64,000 bases of DNA, taken from assembly GCF_003751445.1 (NCBI RefSeq), contig NZ_RJUU01000001.1, forward strand, positions 2,175,001-2,239,000, read 5' to 3'. The position numbers were made by a program, and so were the translations under genes. Shown piece by piece: positions 54,271 through 62,467 of this stretch; the first letter of the stretch is position 1, and each line of letters opens with the position of its first letter. Below the pieces are notes generated by a model, which was given only the letters and a program-made list of their open reading frames with translations, had not been told where the DNA came from and did no database searches. Source of the DNA: Streptomyces sp. 840.1 (lineage in GTDB: Bacteria; Actinomycetota; Actinomycetes; Streptomycetales; Streptomycetaceae).

Positions 54271-54358
54271 TATCCACAGGGCATGTGGACGACGGACCAG
54301 ATGCTGTGGAGAACCACGCAGAACCTGTGCACGGACCGGGGGACAGCACTGTGGACAA
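54271..54358. promoter_or_regulatory. DnaA-box group upstream of dnaB
   Basis: Perfect TTATCCACA (54271-54279) and TGTGGACAA (54350-54358), with one-mismatch TGTGGACGA (54285-54293) and TGTGGAGAA (54305-54313). They lie 180-270 bp before the dnaB start in the 459-bp gap 54088-54546, which has no gene. Confidence 0.68.
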
Positions 54359-54485
54359 ACTCATAGCACCCCCGCCATCACGGCCCTGACCTGCACGTTT
54401 CCCATCCACCGGCTGTGGGGGAGAAAAACTTTCCGAGTCGGCGCAAGATCACGGCAACACACGCGCAGCAGAACACCGAACTCCC

Positions 54486-54519
54486 ACAGATGTAAGGATC
54501 AATAAGGGATTGCATCTGT
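54486..54519. promoter_or_regulatory. Inverted repeat in the MATE promoter region
   Basis: ACAGATG (54486-54492) and CATCTGT (54513-54519) are separated by 20 AT-rich bases, ending 27 bp before the MATE start. Possible operator; no regulator is adjacent. Confidence 0.4.
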
Positions 54520-54546
54520 TACCTGTGGAAGATTAGATTGGCCCCC

Positions 54547-55884
54547 ATGACCCAGGCACCGGCGAGCCCGCCGCCCAGCCGCCGTCGGCACGACCGCGAG
54601 ATCATCGCACTCGCGGTTCCCGCCTTCGGCGCGCTCGTGGCCGAGCCCCTTTTCGTCATGGTCGACAGTGCCATCGTCGGCCATCTCGGGACCCCGCAAC
54701 TGGCCGGCCTGGCCGTTGCGGCAGCCCTCCTGACGACCGGCGTGAGCATCTTCGTCTTTCTCGCGTACGCCACCACAGCAGCGGTCGCCCGACGCGTCGG
54801 TGCCGGAGACCTGACCTCCGCGATCCGTCAGGGCATGGACGGCATCTGGCTGGCCATCGCCCTCGGCCTGGCGGTCATCGCCCTGGTGTTCCCGCTGGCC
54901 CCGTGGCTCGTGGAAATCTTCGGGGCATCGCACACCGCGGCCCCGTATGCGACCACCTATCTGCGGATCTCCAGTCTCGGCATCCCCGCCATGCTCATCG
55001 TGCTGGCCGCGACCGGTGTGCTCCGGGGTCTGCAGAACACCCGTACCCCGCTCTATGTCGCCATCGGCGGTTTCACGGCGAACGCAGCCCTCAATGTGGG
55101 GCTCGTCTACGGAGCCGGCCTCGGCATCGCCGGATCGGCCTGGGGAACGGTGATCGCCCAGATCTCAATGGCGGTGGCCTATCTCGTCGTGGTCGTCCGG
55201 GGAGCCCGTCGGCACGGGGCCTCACTGCGGCCCGACGTCGCAGGCATCAGGGCCAGCGCCCAGGCAGGCGTCCCCCTCCTGGTCCGTACGCTGTCGCTCC
55301 GCGCCGTCCTGCTCATCGCCACCGCTGTCGCCGCCCGACTCGGCGACACCGACATAGCCGCGCACCAGATCATCCTCTCGCTGTGGAGCCTGATGGCCTT
55401 CGCGCTGGACGCCATCGCCATCGCCGGGCAGGCCATCATCGGACGGTACCTGGGAGCCGATGACACAAGGGGCGCGCGTGAGGCCTGCCGCCGCATGGTG
55501 CAGTGGGGCGTCGCCTCCGGCGTGCTGTTCGGAGTGCTGATCGTCCTCGCCCGACCGCTGTTCGTGCCGTTGTTCACCAGCGACCAGTCCGTCCAGGACA
55601 CCCTCTTCCCCGCCCTGCTGGTGGTGGCCCTGACCCAGCCGGTCGCCGGGGTCGTCTTCGTCCTGGACGGCGTGCTGATGGGCGCCGGGGACGGCCCGTA
55701 TCTGGCCTGGGCCATGCTCGTCACCCTGGCGGTCTTCGCCCCGGTGGCCCTGCTCGTTCCGACCCTCGGCGGTGGGCTGACCGCACTGTGGTGTGCGATG
55801 ACCCTGATGATGGTCGTTCGCATGGCGACGCTCTGGCTACGGACCCGCTCGGGCAAGTGGCTGGTCACCGGCGCCGCTCGCTGA
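54547..55884 (+). CDS. MATE-family multidrug exporter
   Basis: 445 aa, 12 membrane segments in two six-helix halves. Begins after a basic tail with IIALAVPAFGALVAEPLFVM and VDSAIVGHLGT, the MATE/DinF signature; the half-repeat appears at LLVRTLSLRAVLLIATAVAA and DIAAHQIILSLWSLMAF. DinF-like exporters use Na+ or H+ gradients. ATG 54547 chosen; an in-frame TTG at 54538 is possible. Confidence 0.92.
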   Translation: MTQAPASPPPSRRRHDREIIALAVPAFGALVAEPLFVMVDSAIVGHLGTPQLAGLAVAAALLTTGVSIFVFLAYATTAAVARRVGAGDLTSAIRQGMDGIWLAIALGLAVIALVFPLAPWLVEIFGASHTAAPYATTYLRISSLGIPAMLIVLAATGVLRGLQNTRTPLYVAIGGFTANAALNVGLVYGAGLGIAGSAWGTVIAQISMAVAYLVVVVRGARRHGASLRPDVAGIRASAQAGVPLLVRTLSLRAVLLIATAVAARLGDTDIAAHQIILSLWSLMAFALDAIAIAGQAIIGRYLGADDTRGAREACRRMVQWGVASGVLFGVLIVLARPLFVPLFTSDQSVQDTLFPALLVVALTQPVAGVVFVLDGVLMGAGDGPYLAWAMLVTLAVFAPVALLVPTLGGGLTALWCAMTLMMVVRMATLWLRTRSGKWLVTGAAR

Positions 55885-55903
55885 GCCACCTGGTCCGGGG
55901 CGT

Positions 55904-55917
55904 GTTTCACGTGAAAC
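55904..55917. promoter_or_regulatory. parS site (ParB binding)
   Basis: Perfect GTTTCACGTGAAAC between the convergent MATE and rplI genes. Complementary flanks (GGGCGT/ACGCCC) extend the palindrome to 26 bp. It is next to the rplI terminator hairpin. Confidence 0.9.
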
Positions 55918-55933
55918 ACGCCCTAGACACGGC

Positions 55934-55965
55934 GAAGGGCCGCACCTCAAGAGGTGCGGCCCTTC
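55934..55965. terminator. Hairpin terminator of the rpsF-rplI operon
   Basis: GAAGGGCCGCACCTC (55934-55948) pairs perfectly with GAGGTGCGGCCCTTC (55951-55965), 25 bp past the rplI stop. It can also serve the MATE gene. Confidence 0.85.
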
Positions 55966-55990
55966 ACTGTTCTGCTGAGATGCGGCCTGA

Positions 55991-56437
55991 TCAGGCAGCA
56001 ACAACCTCGACGCCGAGCTTCGCAGCGACCTCGGGGTGCAGACGCACGGACACCTGGTGTCCGCCGAGCGTCTTGATCGGCGAGCCGAGCTCGACGCGAC
56101 GCTTGTCGACGTCCGGACCACCGGCGGCCTTGATCGCCGAGGCGATGTCGGCCGGGGTGACGGAGCCGAAGAGACGGCCGGCGTCGCCGGAGCGAACGGC
56201 CAGACGGACCTTCACGGCCTCGAGCTTGGACTTGATCTCGTTGGCCTGCTCGATCGTGGCGATCTCGTGGATCTTGCGGGCGCGGCGGATCTGCGCCACG
56301 TCCTTCTCGCCGCCCTTGGTCCAGCGAATGGCGAAGCCACGCGGAACCAGGTAGTTACGGGCGTACCCGTCCTTGACGTCAACGACGTCGCCAGCAGCAC
56401 CGAGGCCGGAGACCTCGTGGGTGAGGATGATCTTCAT
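55991..56437 (-). CDS. rplI: 50S ribosomal protein L9
   Basis: 148 aa. N-terminal [20 protein letters not shown] and [16 protein letters not shown] rRNA-binding lobe, long connecting helix, C-terminal domain ending [20 protein letters not shown]. Last gene of rpsF-ssb-rpsR-rplI, 18 bp after rpsR. Confidence 0.98.
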   Translation of the reverse strand: MKIILTHEVSGLGAAGDVVDVKDGYARNYLVPRGFAIRWTKGGEKDVAQIRRARKIHEIATIEQANEIKSKLEAVKVRLAVRSGDAGRLFGSVTPADIASAIKAAGGPDVDKRRVELGSPIKTLGGHQVSVRLHPEVAAKLGVEVVAA

Positions 56438-56455
56438 GATTCGGTCACCCTTCCC

Positions 56456-56692
56456 TTATCGCGCGGTGGACGTGTAGGGCAGCAGCGCCATCTCACGGCT
56501 GTTCTTGACAGCCGTGGCGACGTCACGCTGATGCTGCGTGCAGTTGCCGGTGACGCGGCGGGCACGGATCTTGCCACGGTCGGAAATGAACTTCCGCAGC
56601 ATGTTCGTGTCCTTGTAGTCCACGTACTGGGTCTTGTCCTTGCAGAACGCGCAGACCTTCTTCTTAGGCTTGCGCACAGGCGGCTTCGCCAT
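56456..56692 (-). CDS. rpsR: 30S ribosomal protein S18
   Basis: 78 aa. [20 protein letters not shown] then [20 protein letters not shown] and [18 protein letters not shown]. It has a Cys-x-x-Cys (CAFC) and a further Cys in GNC, so it is the zinc-ribbon-retaining type. Pairs with S6 on the 30S platform. Confidence 0.98.
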   Translation of the reverse strand: MAKPPVRKPKKKVCAFCKDKTQYVDYKDTNMLRKFISDRGKIRARRVTGNCTQHQRDVATAVKNSREMALLPYTSTAR

Positions 56693-56735
56693 GGTGTTTC
56701 TCCTGTGTGATCAAGAAGTGGGGGTACGAGCTGCC

Positions 56736-57365
56736 CTAGAAGGGCGGCTCGTCCGAGTAGCCGCCGCCAGATGAACCAGAACCGCCGGAACCGCCGGAGC
56801 TTCCGCCCCAGCCGCCTCCGCCGCCCTGCTGGCCCCCGCCCTGCTGGCCGCCGGCCGGCGCGCTCGTGGCCCACGGGTCGTCGGCGGGAGCACCGCCACC
56901 GCCCTGCTGGCCACCAGCACCGGGACCGCCGCCCCAGTTACCGCCACCCTGCTGACCGCCGCCGTATCCACCCTGGCCCTGGCCGCCCTGGCCACCGCGA
57001 CCGGTGGTCTTGGTGACCTTGGCGGTGGCGCTCTTGAGACTGGGGCCGACTTCCTCGACGTCCAGCTCGTAGACCGTGCGCTTGACGCCCTCGCGGTCTT
57101 CGTACGACCGCTGCTTCAGCCGGCCCTGCACGACAACGCGCATGCCTCGCGTGAGCGACTCGGCGACGTTCTCCGCCGCCTGCCGCCAGACCGAGCAGGT
57201 GAGGAACAGGCCTTCGCCGTCCTTCCACTCATTGGTCTGCCGGTCGAAGATGCGGGGAGTGGACGCGACGCGGAACTTCGCGACCGCCGCACCGGACGGG
57301 GTGAAGCGCAGCTCGGGGTCGTCGACGAGATTGCCGACGACCGTGATGACGGTCTCGCCTGCCAT
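56736..57365 (-). CDS. ssb: Single-stranded DNA-binding protein
   Basis: 209 aa. OB fold at residues 1-110 ([40 protein letters not shown]), then a very Gly/Gln-rich disordered linker and the acidic tip DEPPF that recruits partner proteins. Second gene of the S6 operon. Confidence 0.97.
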   Translation of the reverse strand: MAGETVITVVGNLVDDPELRFTPSGAAVAKFRVASTPRIFDRQTNEWKDGEGLFLTCSVWRQAAENVAESLTRGMRVVVQGRLKQRSYEDREGVKRTVYELDVEEVGPSLKSATAKVTKTTGRGGQGGQGQGGYGGGQQGGGNWGGGPGAGGQQGGGGAPADDPWATSAPAGGQQGGGQQGGGGGWGGSSGGSGGSGSSGGGYSDEPPF

Positions 57366-57423
57366 GGGTGAACCTCTCGGCGGGGATTGCTTCTGGCTGC
57401 TTGCTGCTACTCGAACCCGATGA

Positions 57424-57446
57424 CCACTGAGCTAGAAGCTCAGTGG
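57424..57446. promoter_or_regulatory. Hairpin over the rpsF stop codon
   Basis: CCACTGAGCT (57424-57433) pairs perfectly with AGCTCAGTGG (57437-57446) over a 3-nt loop. It spans the rpsF stop and could attenuate or stabilise the rpsF-ssb message. Confidence 0.5.
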
Positions 57447-57730
57447 ATCTCGGGACGGAGGACCTTGGTCCGGAGGACCGACTCGTTCAGGTTCATCTGG
57501 CGGTCGAGCTCCTTGACGACCGCAGGCTCGGCCTGCAGGTCGATGACCGAGTAGATGCCCTCGGGCTTCTTCTTGATCTCGTAAGCGAGCCGACGACGGC
57601 CCCAGGTGTCGACCTTCTCAACCTTTCCTTCGCCCTCACGGACGACGGAGAGGAAGTTCTCGATCAGCGGGGAGACTGCTCGCTCCTCGAGATCGGGGTC
57701 GAGGATGACCATCACCTCGTAGTGACGCAT
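57440..57730 (-). CDS. rpsF: 30S ribosomal protein S6
   Basis: 96 aa from ATG 57730: [40 protein letters not shown], then [14 protein letters not shown]. The longer frame to 58057 is non-coding leader. A GGAGGTGGG ribosome site lies 7 bases before the ATG. First gene of the operon. Confidence 0.97.
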   Translation of the reverse strand: MRHYEVMVILDPDLEERAVSPLIENFLSVVREGEGKVEKVDTWGRRRLAYEIKKKPEGIYSVIDLQAEPAVVKELDRQMNLNESVLRTKVLRPEIH

Positions 57731-57758
57731 GTGGAACCCACCTCCTTTGGACTCAGCG

Positions 57759-57777
57759 GCCACGGTCGTTCCGTGGC
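57759..57777 (-). promoter_or_regulatory. rpsF leader hairpin, possible S6:S18 binding site
   Basis: GCCACGG and CCGTGGC enclose a 5-nt loop 29 bases before the rpsF start. S6:S18 complexes bind a leader hairpin with a conserved CCG loop in many bacteria. Here the match is only to position and stem, so the role is a guess. The rest of the gap 57731-58010 holds promoters for the two divergent genes. Confidence 0.4.
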
Positions 57778-58010
57778 AGGAGGGTCGTGATGCGTAAGCA
57801 ACAGTGTCTCCGAGTAAAACAGCCGCCACTGACAACGCCCTCCCTCGAGGAGGGGCTGATGTGGGGTGGCCTGGGCAGACACCGGTGCAGACCGTCCAGA
57901 GTACCCGCAGACAGGCTTCCGGTTGAAATCCGGTGGTCAGGAGACGCAATCTGTACACATCGGGTGTGAGCGGCGCCACGATGCGCCGCCTTTCGGCCAG
58001 GAGGTACTCC

Positions 58011-58325
58011 ATGGCACACGCAGTGCGACCCCGCTCGTCCGTCTCCCTCTTCGCCACGGACGGAAAGGCTCATCCACTCCAGGACGCCCTGGTGGCGGTG
58101 ACGCTGGCCCTCGGCATCCTCGCGTTCGTCACGGCGTGGTTCCACGGCCTGCATCTGATCAGCTCGTGGGCCGGGCTCGTCGGAATTCTCGTAGGCGCGT
58201 ACGGGCAGTACATCTCCGTGACGACGCGGGAGAGGTTCCCGCTGATCCTCGGTATCGGAGCCTCTGCCATCGGGTTCTTCCTCGGCATGGCCCACGGCGG
58301 CCTCTTCGGCGGCGTGGTGGGCTGA
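58011..58325 (+). CDS. Small membrane protein, three helices
   Basis: 104 aa from ATG 58011, preceded by GGAGGT. Hydrophobic segments: [57 protein letters not shown]. Conserved-looking Streptomyces protein beside rpsF; function unknown. Confidence 0.8.
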   Translation: MAHAVRPRSSVSLFATDGKAHPLQDALVAVTLALGILAFVTAWFHGLHLISSWAGLVGILVGAYGQYISVTTRERFPLILGIGASAIGFFLGMAHGGLFGGVVG

Positions 58326-58516
58326 GTCCGCCCGTATCCGGCGGCCCCGGCACGGGCCCGGGGCGGCGTCGCAGCCCGGCGCCGCCCCCCGCACCACCTG
58401 CCGGAACCGTCCCGGTACGACAGGGCCAGACCGCGCGCTTCCCGGTCACAGTAGGCTTCGGCGCGAGAGCCGGAGCCCCTGACCGATGGGGACACACCTG
58501 CCGAGGAGCGCCCCGC

Positions 58517-59653
58517 ATGAGCCTGACCCTGAGGACCATCAGCCGAGAGCAGCATCTGGCATACATCCAGAGTCTGCCCGCGGCGAGTCACATGCAGGTC
58601 CCGGCATGGGCGGATGTGAAGGCCGAGTGGCGCTCGGAGAGCCTGGGCTGGTTCAAGAGCGGCGGGGGGTTCGACAAGGGCGAGGAGCTCGTCGGCGTCG
58701 GCCTGGTGCTCTACCGGCAGCTGCCCAAGATCAAGCGGTACCTCGCCTACCTGCCCGAGGGCCCGGTCATCAACTGGTACGCCCCGAACCTGGCCGACTG
58801 GCTGCAGCCGATGCTGACGCACCTCAAGCAGCAGGGCGCCTTCTCCGTGAAGATGGGTCCGCCGGTCGTCATCCGCCGCTGGGACGCACACGCGATCAAG
58901 GCCGGTATCCAGGACCCCGAAGTGAAGCGCCTGCGCGACGTCGAGGCCACCCACATCGAGCCCCGCGCATTCGAAGTCGCGGACCGGCTGCGGAAGATGG
59001 GCTGGCAGCAGGGCGAGGACGGCGGTGCCGGCTTCGGTGACGTACAGCCTCGCTACATCTTCCAGGTGCCGCTGGCGAACCGTTCGCTCGAAGACGTCCA
59101 CAAGGGCTTCAACCAGCTCTGGCGGCGCAACATCAAGAAGGCCGAGAAGGCCGGCGTCGAGGTCGTCCAGGGCAGCTACGCCGAGCTCGCCGAGTGGCAG
59201 CGGCTGTACGAGATCACGGCCGAGCGCGATCACTTCCGGCCGCGCCCGCTCGGCTACTTCCAGCGCATGTGGACGGCCCTCAACAACGAGGACCCCAACC
59301 GGATGCGGCTGTACTTCGCCCGTCACGAGGGCGAGAACGTCGCGGCCGCGACCATGCTGATCGTCGGCGGTCACGTCTGGTACTCCTACGGTGCCTCCGC
59401 CAACCACAAGCGTGAGGTCCGGCCCTCGAACGCGATGCAGTGGCGGATGCTCCGCGACTCGTACGCCATGGGCGCCACCGTCTACGACCTGCGCGGCATC
59501 TCCGATTCGCTGGACGAGACCGACCACCTCTTCGGACTGATCCAGTTCAAGGTGGGTACCGGCGGCCAGGCGGCGGAATACCTCGGCGAGTGGGACTTCC
59601 CGCTCAACAAGCTGCTGCACAAGGCCCTAGACATGTACATGTCCCGCCGCTGA
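58517..59653 (+). CDS. femX: FemX-type lipid II aminoacyltransferase
   Basis: 378 aa, peripheral cytoplasmic enzyme. Two GNAT-like folds with the FemABX helical features: LPEGPVINWYAPNLADWLQP, NRSLEDVHKGFNQLWRRNIK and KAEKAGVEVVQG, WYSYGASANHKREVRPSNAM, QFKVGTGGQAAEYLGEWDFP. In S. coelicolor FemX adds the single Gly to the LL-diaminopimelate of lipid II from Gly-tRNA. Followed by the alanine-racemase-like gene. Confidence 0.92.
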   Translation: MSLTLRTISREQHLAYIQSLPAASHMQVPAWADVKAEWRSESLGWFKSGGGFDKGEELVGVGLVLYRQLPKIKRYLAYLPEGPVINWYAPNLADWLQPMLTHLKQQGAFSVKMGPPVVIRRWDAHAIKAGIQDPEVKRLRDVEATHIEPRAFEVADRLRKMGWQQGEDGGAGFGDVQPRYIFQVPLANRSLEDVHKGFNQLWRRNIKKAEKAGVEVVQGSYAELAEWQRLYEITAERDHFRPRPLGYFQRMWTALNNEDPNRMRLYFARHEGENVAAATMLIVGGHVWYSYGASANHKREVRPSNAMQWRMLRDSYAMGATVYDLRGISDSLDETDHLFGLIQFKVGTGGQAAEYLGEWDFPLNKLLHKALDMYMSRR

Positions 59654-59762
59654 TCCGTGGCGCAAGGCTGACGAAACCGGCTTCATTCGTTTCAATGGGT
59701 TCTTCAAGTAGCTCTTCACACCGCTGATACACCGCAGCCACCAGAAAGGTTCCGGACCGGCC

Positions 59763-60794
59763 ATGGCGCTCTCCCTGTACGTCGACACCGCGCGCTGGCG
59801 GGCGCACCAGAAATCCGTGCTCGATCAGTTCCCCGGGCTCGTACCGGTCTGCAAGGGCAACGGGTACGGCTTCGGTCACGAACGGCTGGCCGACGAGGCG
59901 ATCCGTTTCGGCTCCGACACGCTCGCGGTCGGCACCACCTACGAAGCGGCCCGGATCAAGGACTGGTTCAGCGGCGATCTGCTGGTGCTCACGCCGTTCC
60001 GGCGGGGTGAGGAGCCGGTACCGCTGCCCGACCGGGTCATCCGTTCCGTCTCGTCCGTGGACGGGGTGCACGCCCTGGTGGGCGCCCGGGTCGTCATCGA
60101 GTGCATGAGCTCGATGCGGCGGCACGGCGTCAAGGAGGAGGAGCTCGGGCAGCTGCACGCCGCCATCGAGGACGTACGGCTCGAAGGCTTCGCCCTGCAC
60201 CTGCCGCTGGACCGCACGGACGGCTCCGACGCCGTCGAGGAGGTCATCGCCTGGATGGACCGCCTCCGGGCGGCCCGGCTGCCGCTGCACACGATGTTCG
60301 TCAGCCACCTGCGCGCCGAGGAACTGGGCCGGCTCCAGCAGCAGTTCCCGCAGACCCGCTTCCGCGCCCGCATCGGGACCCGGCTCTGGCTCGGCGACCA
60401 CGAGGCGACGGAGTACCGGGGCGCGGTGCTCGACGTCACACGCGTCGTCAAGGGCGACCGGTTCGGCTACCGGCAGCAGAAGGCCGCGTCCGACGGCTGG
60501 CTGGTGGTCGTCGCGGGCGGTACGTCGCACGGGGTGGGCCTGGAGGCCCCGAAGGCGCTGCACGGCGTGATGCCGCGCGCCAAGGGCGTCGCCCGCGCCG
60601 GCCTGGCCACCGTAAACCGCAACCTGTCGCCGTTCGTCTGGTCCGGCAAGCAGCGCTGGTTCGCGGAGCCGCCGCACATGCAGGTGTCGATCCTGTTCGT
60701 GCCCTCGGACGCCGAGGAGCCGAGGGTCGGCGACGAGCTGGTGGCCCACCTGCGCCACACCACCACGCAGTTCGACCGCCTCGTCGACCGCTGA
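59763..60794 (+). CDS. Alanine-racemase-like PLP protein
   Basis: 343 aa. The PLP lysine is in VPVCKGNGYGFGHERLADEA, the counterpart of VKANAYGHG in Alr. The TIM barrel continues with TMFVSHLRAEELGRLQQQFP and RARIGTRLWLGDH. The usual Alr C-terminal Tyr region is not evident, so it may be a racemase of another amino acid or a non-racemising relative. Its place 109 bp after femX suggests a wall role. Confidence 0.78.
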   Translation: MALSLYVDTARWRAHQKSVLDQFPGLVPVCKGNGYGFGHERLADEAIRFGSDTLAVGTTYEAARIKDWFSGDLLVLTPFRRGEEPVPLPDRVIRSVSSVDGVHALVGARVVIECMSSMRRHGVKEEELGQLHAAIEDVRLEGFALHLPLDRTDGSDAVEEVIAWMDRLRAARLPLHTMFVSHLRAEELGRLQQQFPQTRFRARIGTRLWLGDHEATEYRGAVLDVTRVVKGDRFGYRQQKAASDGWLVVVAGGTSHGVGLEAPKALHGVMPRAKGVARAGLATVNRNLSPFVWSGKQRWFAEPPHMQVSILFVPSDAEEPRVGDELVAHLRHTTTQFDRLVDR

Positions 60795-60800
60795 GCCGCC

Positions 60801-60828
60801 CGGGGCCGCCGCGAGAGCCGCGGCCCCG
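60801..60828. terminator. Hairpin between convergent racemase-like and GT87 genes
   Basis: CGGGGCCG (60801-60808) pairs with CGGCCCCG (60821-60828) over a 12-nt loop, within the 44-bp gap between two stops. Confidence 0.65.
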
Positions 60829-60838
60829 AGCCCCTCGC

Positions 60839-62335
60839 TCAGTCGGCGGCCGGCGTGCCCCCGGTGCCCCACTCCACGCGTGGCCCCTGGACCGTGAGTG
60901 CGGCATGGCGCGGCGGATACGCGGCCGTGCGGCCCAGCACGAAGGCGTCCGGCGCCCCGTCGAGCACCCCGCCCGACGGATCGTCCGACCCGTCGTTCCG
61001 TACCCCGTCCCGCTCCGGCATCAGGATGTCCCGCACGACCACCGCGCAGAGGTACAGCGTGCCCAGCAGGTGCAGGGCGATGGCGAGCTGGTAGCCCTCC
61101 GTCGGCAGGCCCTGGTGCTTGTCGCCGCTCGTCGTGTAGGCGAGGTACATCCAGATCCCCAGGAAGTACATGACCTCGCACGCCTGCCAGATCAGGAAGT
61201 CCCGCCAGCGCGGCCGGGCCAGCGCGGCGAGGGGGATCAGCCAGAGCACGTACTGCGGTGAGTAGACCTTGTTGACGAGGATGAACACCGCGACGACGAG
61301 GAACGCGAGCTGTGCGAACCGAGGCCTGCGCGGCGCCGTCAGCGTCAGCGCGCCGATCGCGGCGCACAGCGCGACCGTCGCCAGCGTCGAGACGGTGTTG
61401 ACCGTGCTGACGTCGATCGATTCACCGGTGCGCTGAGTGATGATCAGCCAGAAGGAGCCGAAGTCGATCGAGCGTTCCTCGCTGAAGGTGTAGAACTTCT
61501 TCCACCCGTCGGGAGCGAACAGCATCACCGGCAGGTTGACGACCAGCCAGGAGGCCGCGGCGCCGAGCGTAGCCACCCAGAACGCCCGCCACTTCCCGGC
61601 CCGCCAGCACAGCACGAAGGCCGGCCCCAGCAGCAGCACGGGATAGAGCTTGGCGGCCGTTGCCAGCCCGACCAGGATGCCGAACGCCAGCGGCCGGCTA
61701 CGGGACCACATGAGCATCGCCGCGGCCGTGAGGGCGACGGCCAGCAGGTCCCAGTTGATCGTGGCGGTGAGGGCGAAGGCGGGGGCGAGGGCGACCAGGA
61801 GGCCGTCCCAGGGACGGCGCCGGTGCGTGCGCGCGACACAGACGGCGATGATCGCGGTGCAGATCATCAGCATGCCCGCGTTGACCAGCCAGTAGACCTG
61901 CTCCTGGTGCTGGATCGAACCACCCGGGGTCAGCCAGGCCGCGATCTGCATGAACACCCCGGTAAGGACCGGGTACTCCAGGTACTGCATGTCGCCGGGC
62001 AGCCGGTCGAAGTAGGGCACCAGACCGTCGGAGAAGCCGCGCCCGGCGTAGAGATGCGGAATGTCGGAGTAACAGGCGTGGGTGTACTGGGAGCCGGCGC
62101 CCTGGAACCAGGCCCAGTTGTAGCAGGGCAGCTTCTGCACCATGCCGAGCGCGAACATCCCCAGTGCGACCAGCGCGACCGCACCCACGGGGGTGAGTGC
62201 GGTGGTGCCGAGCCGCGACCAGCGGCCCGACCTCCCGCCGATCAGCTCGCTGCCCGCCGCGGCGATCTCGTCCTCACGCGTGGGCCGTACGACGGGCCGT
62301 TCCTGCTGCACGCTCGTGTCCTCTGCACTTGGCAT
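60839..62335 (-). CDS. GT87-family membrane mannosyltransferase
   Basis: 498 aa with about ten membrane helices. Polyprenyl-phosphate-mannose-dependent GT-C fold: DRLPGDMQYLEYPVLTGVFM near residue 110 (acidic catalytic region), FSEERSIDFGSFW loop, KVYSPQYVLWLIPLAALARP near residue 350. Homologues include mycobacterial PimE-like enzymes. Adds mannose to a lipid or glycan outside the membrane. The C-terminus is a 60-residue soluble tail. Confidence 0.85.
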   Translation of the reverse strand: MPSAEDTSVQQERPVVRPTREDEIAAAGSELIGGRSGRWSRLGTTALTPVGAVALVALGMFALGMVQKLPCYNWAWFQGAGSQYTHACYSDIPHLYAGRGFSDGLVPYFDRLPGDMQYLEYPVLTGVFMQIAAWLTPGGSIQHQEQVYWLVNAGMLMICTAIIAVCVARTHRRRPWDGLLVALAPAFALTATINWDLLAVALTAAAMLMWSRSRPLAFGILVGLATAAKLYPVLLLGPAFVLCWRAGKWRAFWVATLGAAASWLVVNLPVMLFAPDGWKKFYTFSEERSIDFGSFWLIITQRTGESIDVSTVNTVSTLATVALCAAIGALTLTAPRRPRFAQLAFLVVAVFILVNKVYSPQYVLWLIPLAALARPRWRDFLIWQACEVMYFLGIWMYLAYTTSGDKHQGLPTEGYQLAIALHLLGTLYLCAVVVRDILMPERDGVRNDGSDDPSGGVLDGAPDAFVLGRTAAYPPRHAALTVQGPRVEWGTGGTPAAD

Positions 62336-62366
62336 GCCGCACATCCTGCCGTACCGGACTGTGCGA

Positions 62367-62410
62367 ACGACGAGGGCCGCCGCACCGTGTGGTGCGGCGG
62401 CCCTCGTCGT
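62367..62410 (-). terminator. Strong hairpin after the PBP gene
   Basis: ACGACGAGGGCCGCCGCACC (62367-62386) pairs perfectly with 62391-62410 over GTGT. It lies between the PBP stop and the GT87 start. Confidence 0.6.
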
Positions 62411-62467
62411 GGCTGTCGGACTCCCTCGCGCCGGCCTGCCGGCCGGGCTCAGGCCGCTTCCCGGACG

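Noticed and set aside
58070..59620. 516-aa minus frame opposite femX
   Set aside because: Low-complexity shadow of a clear FemX gene.
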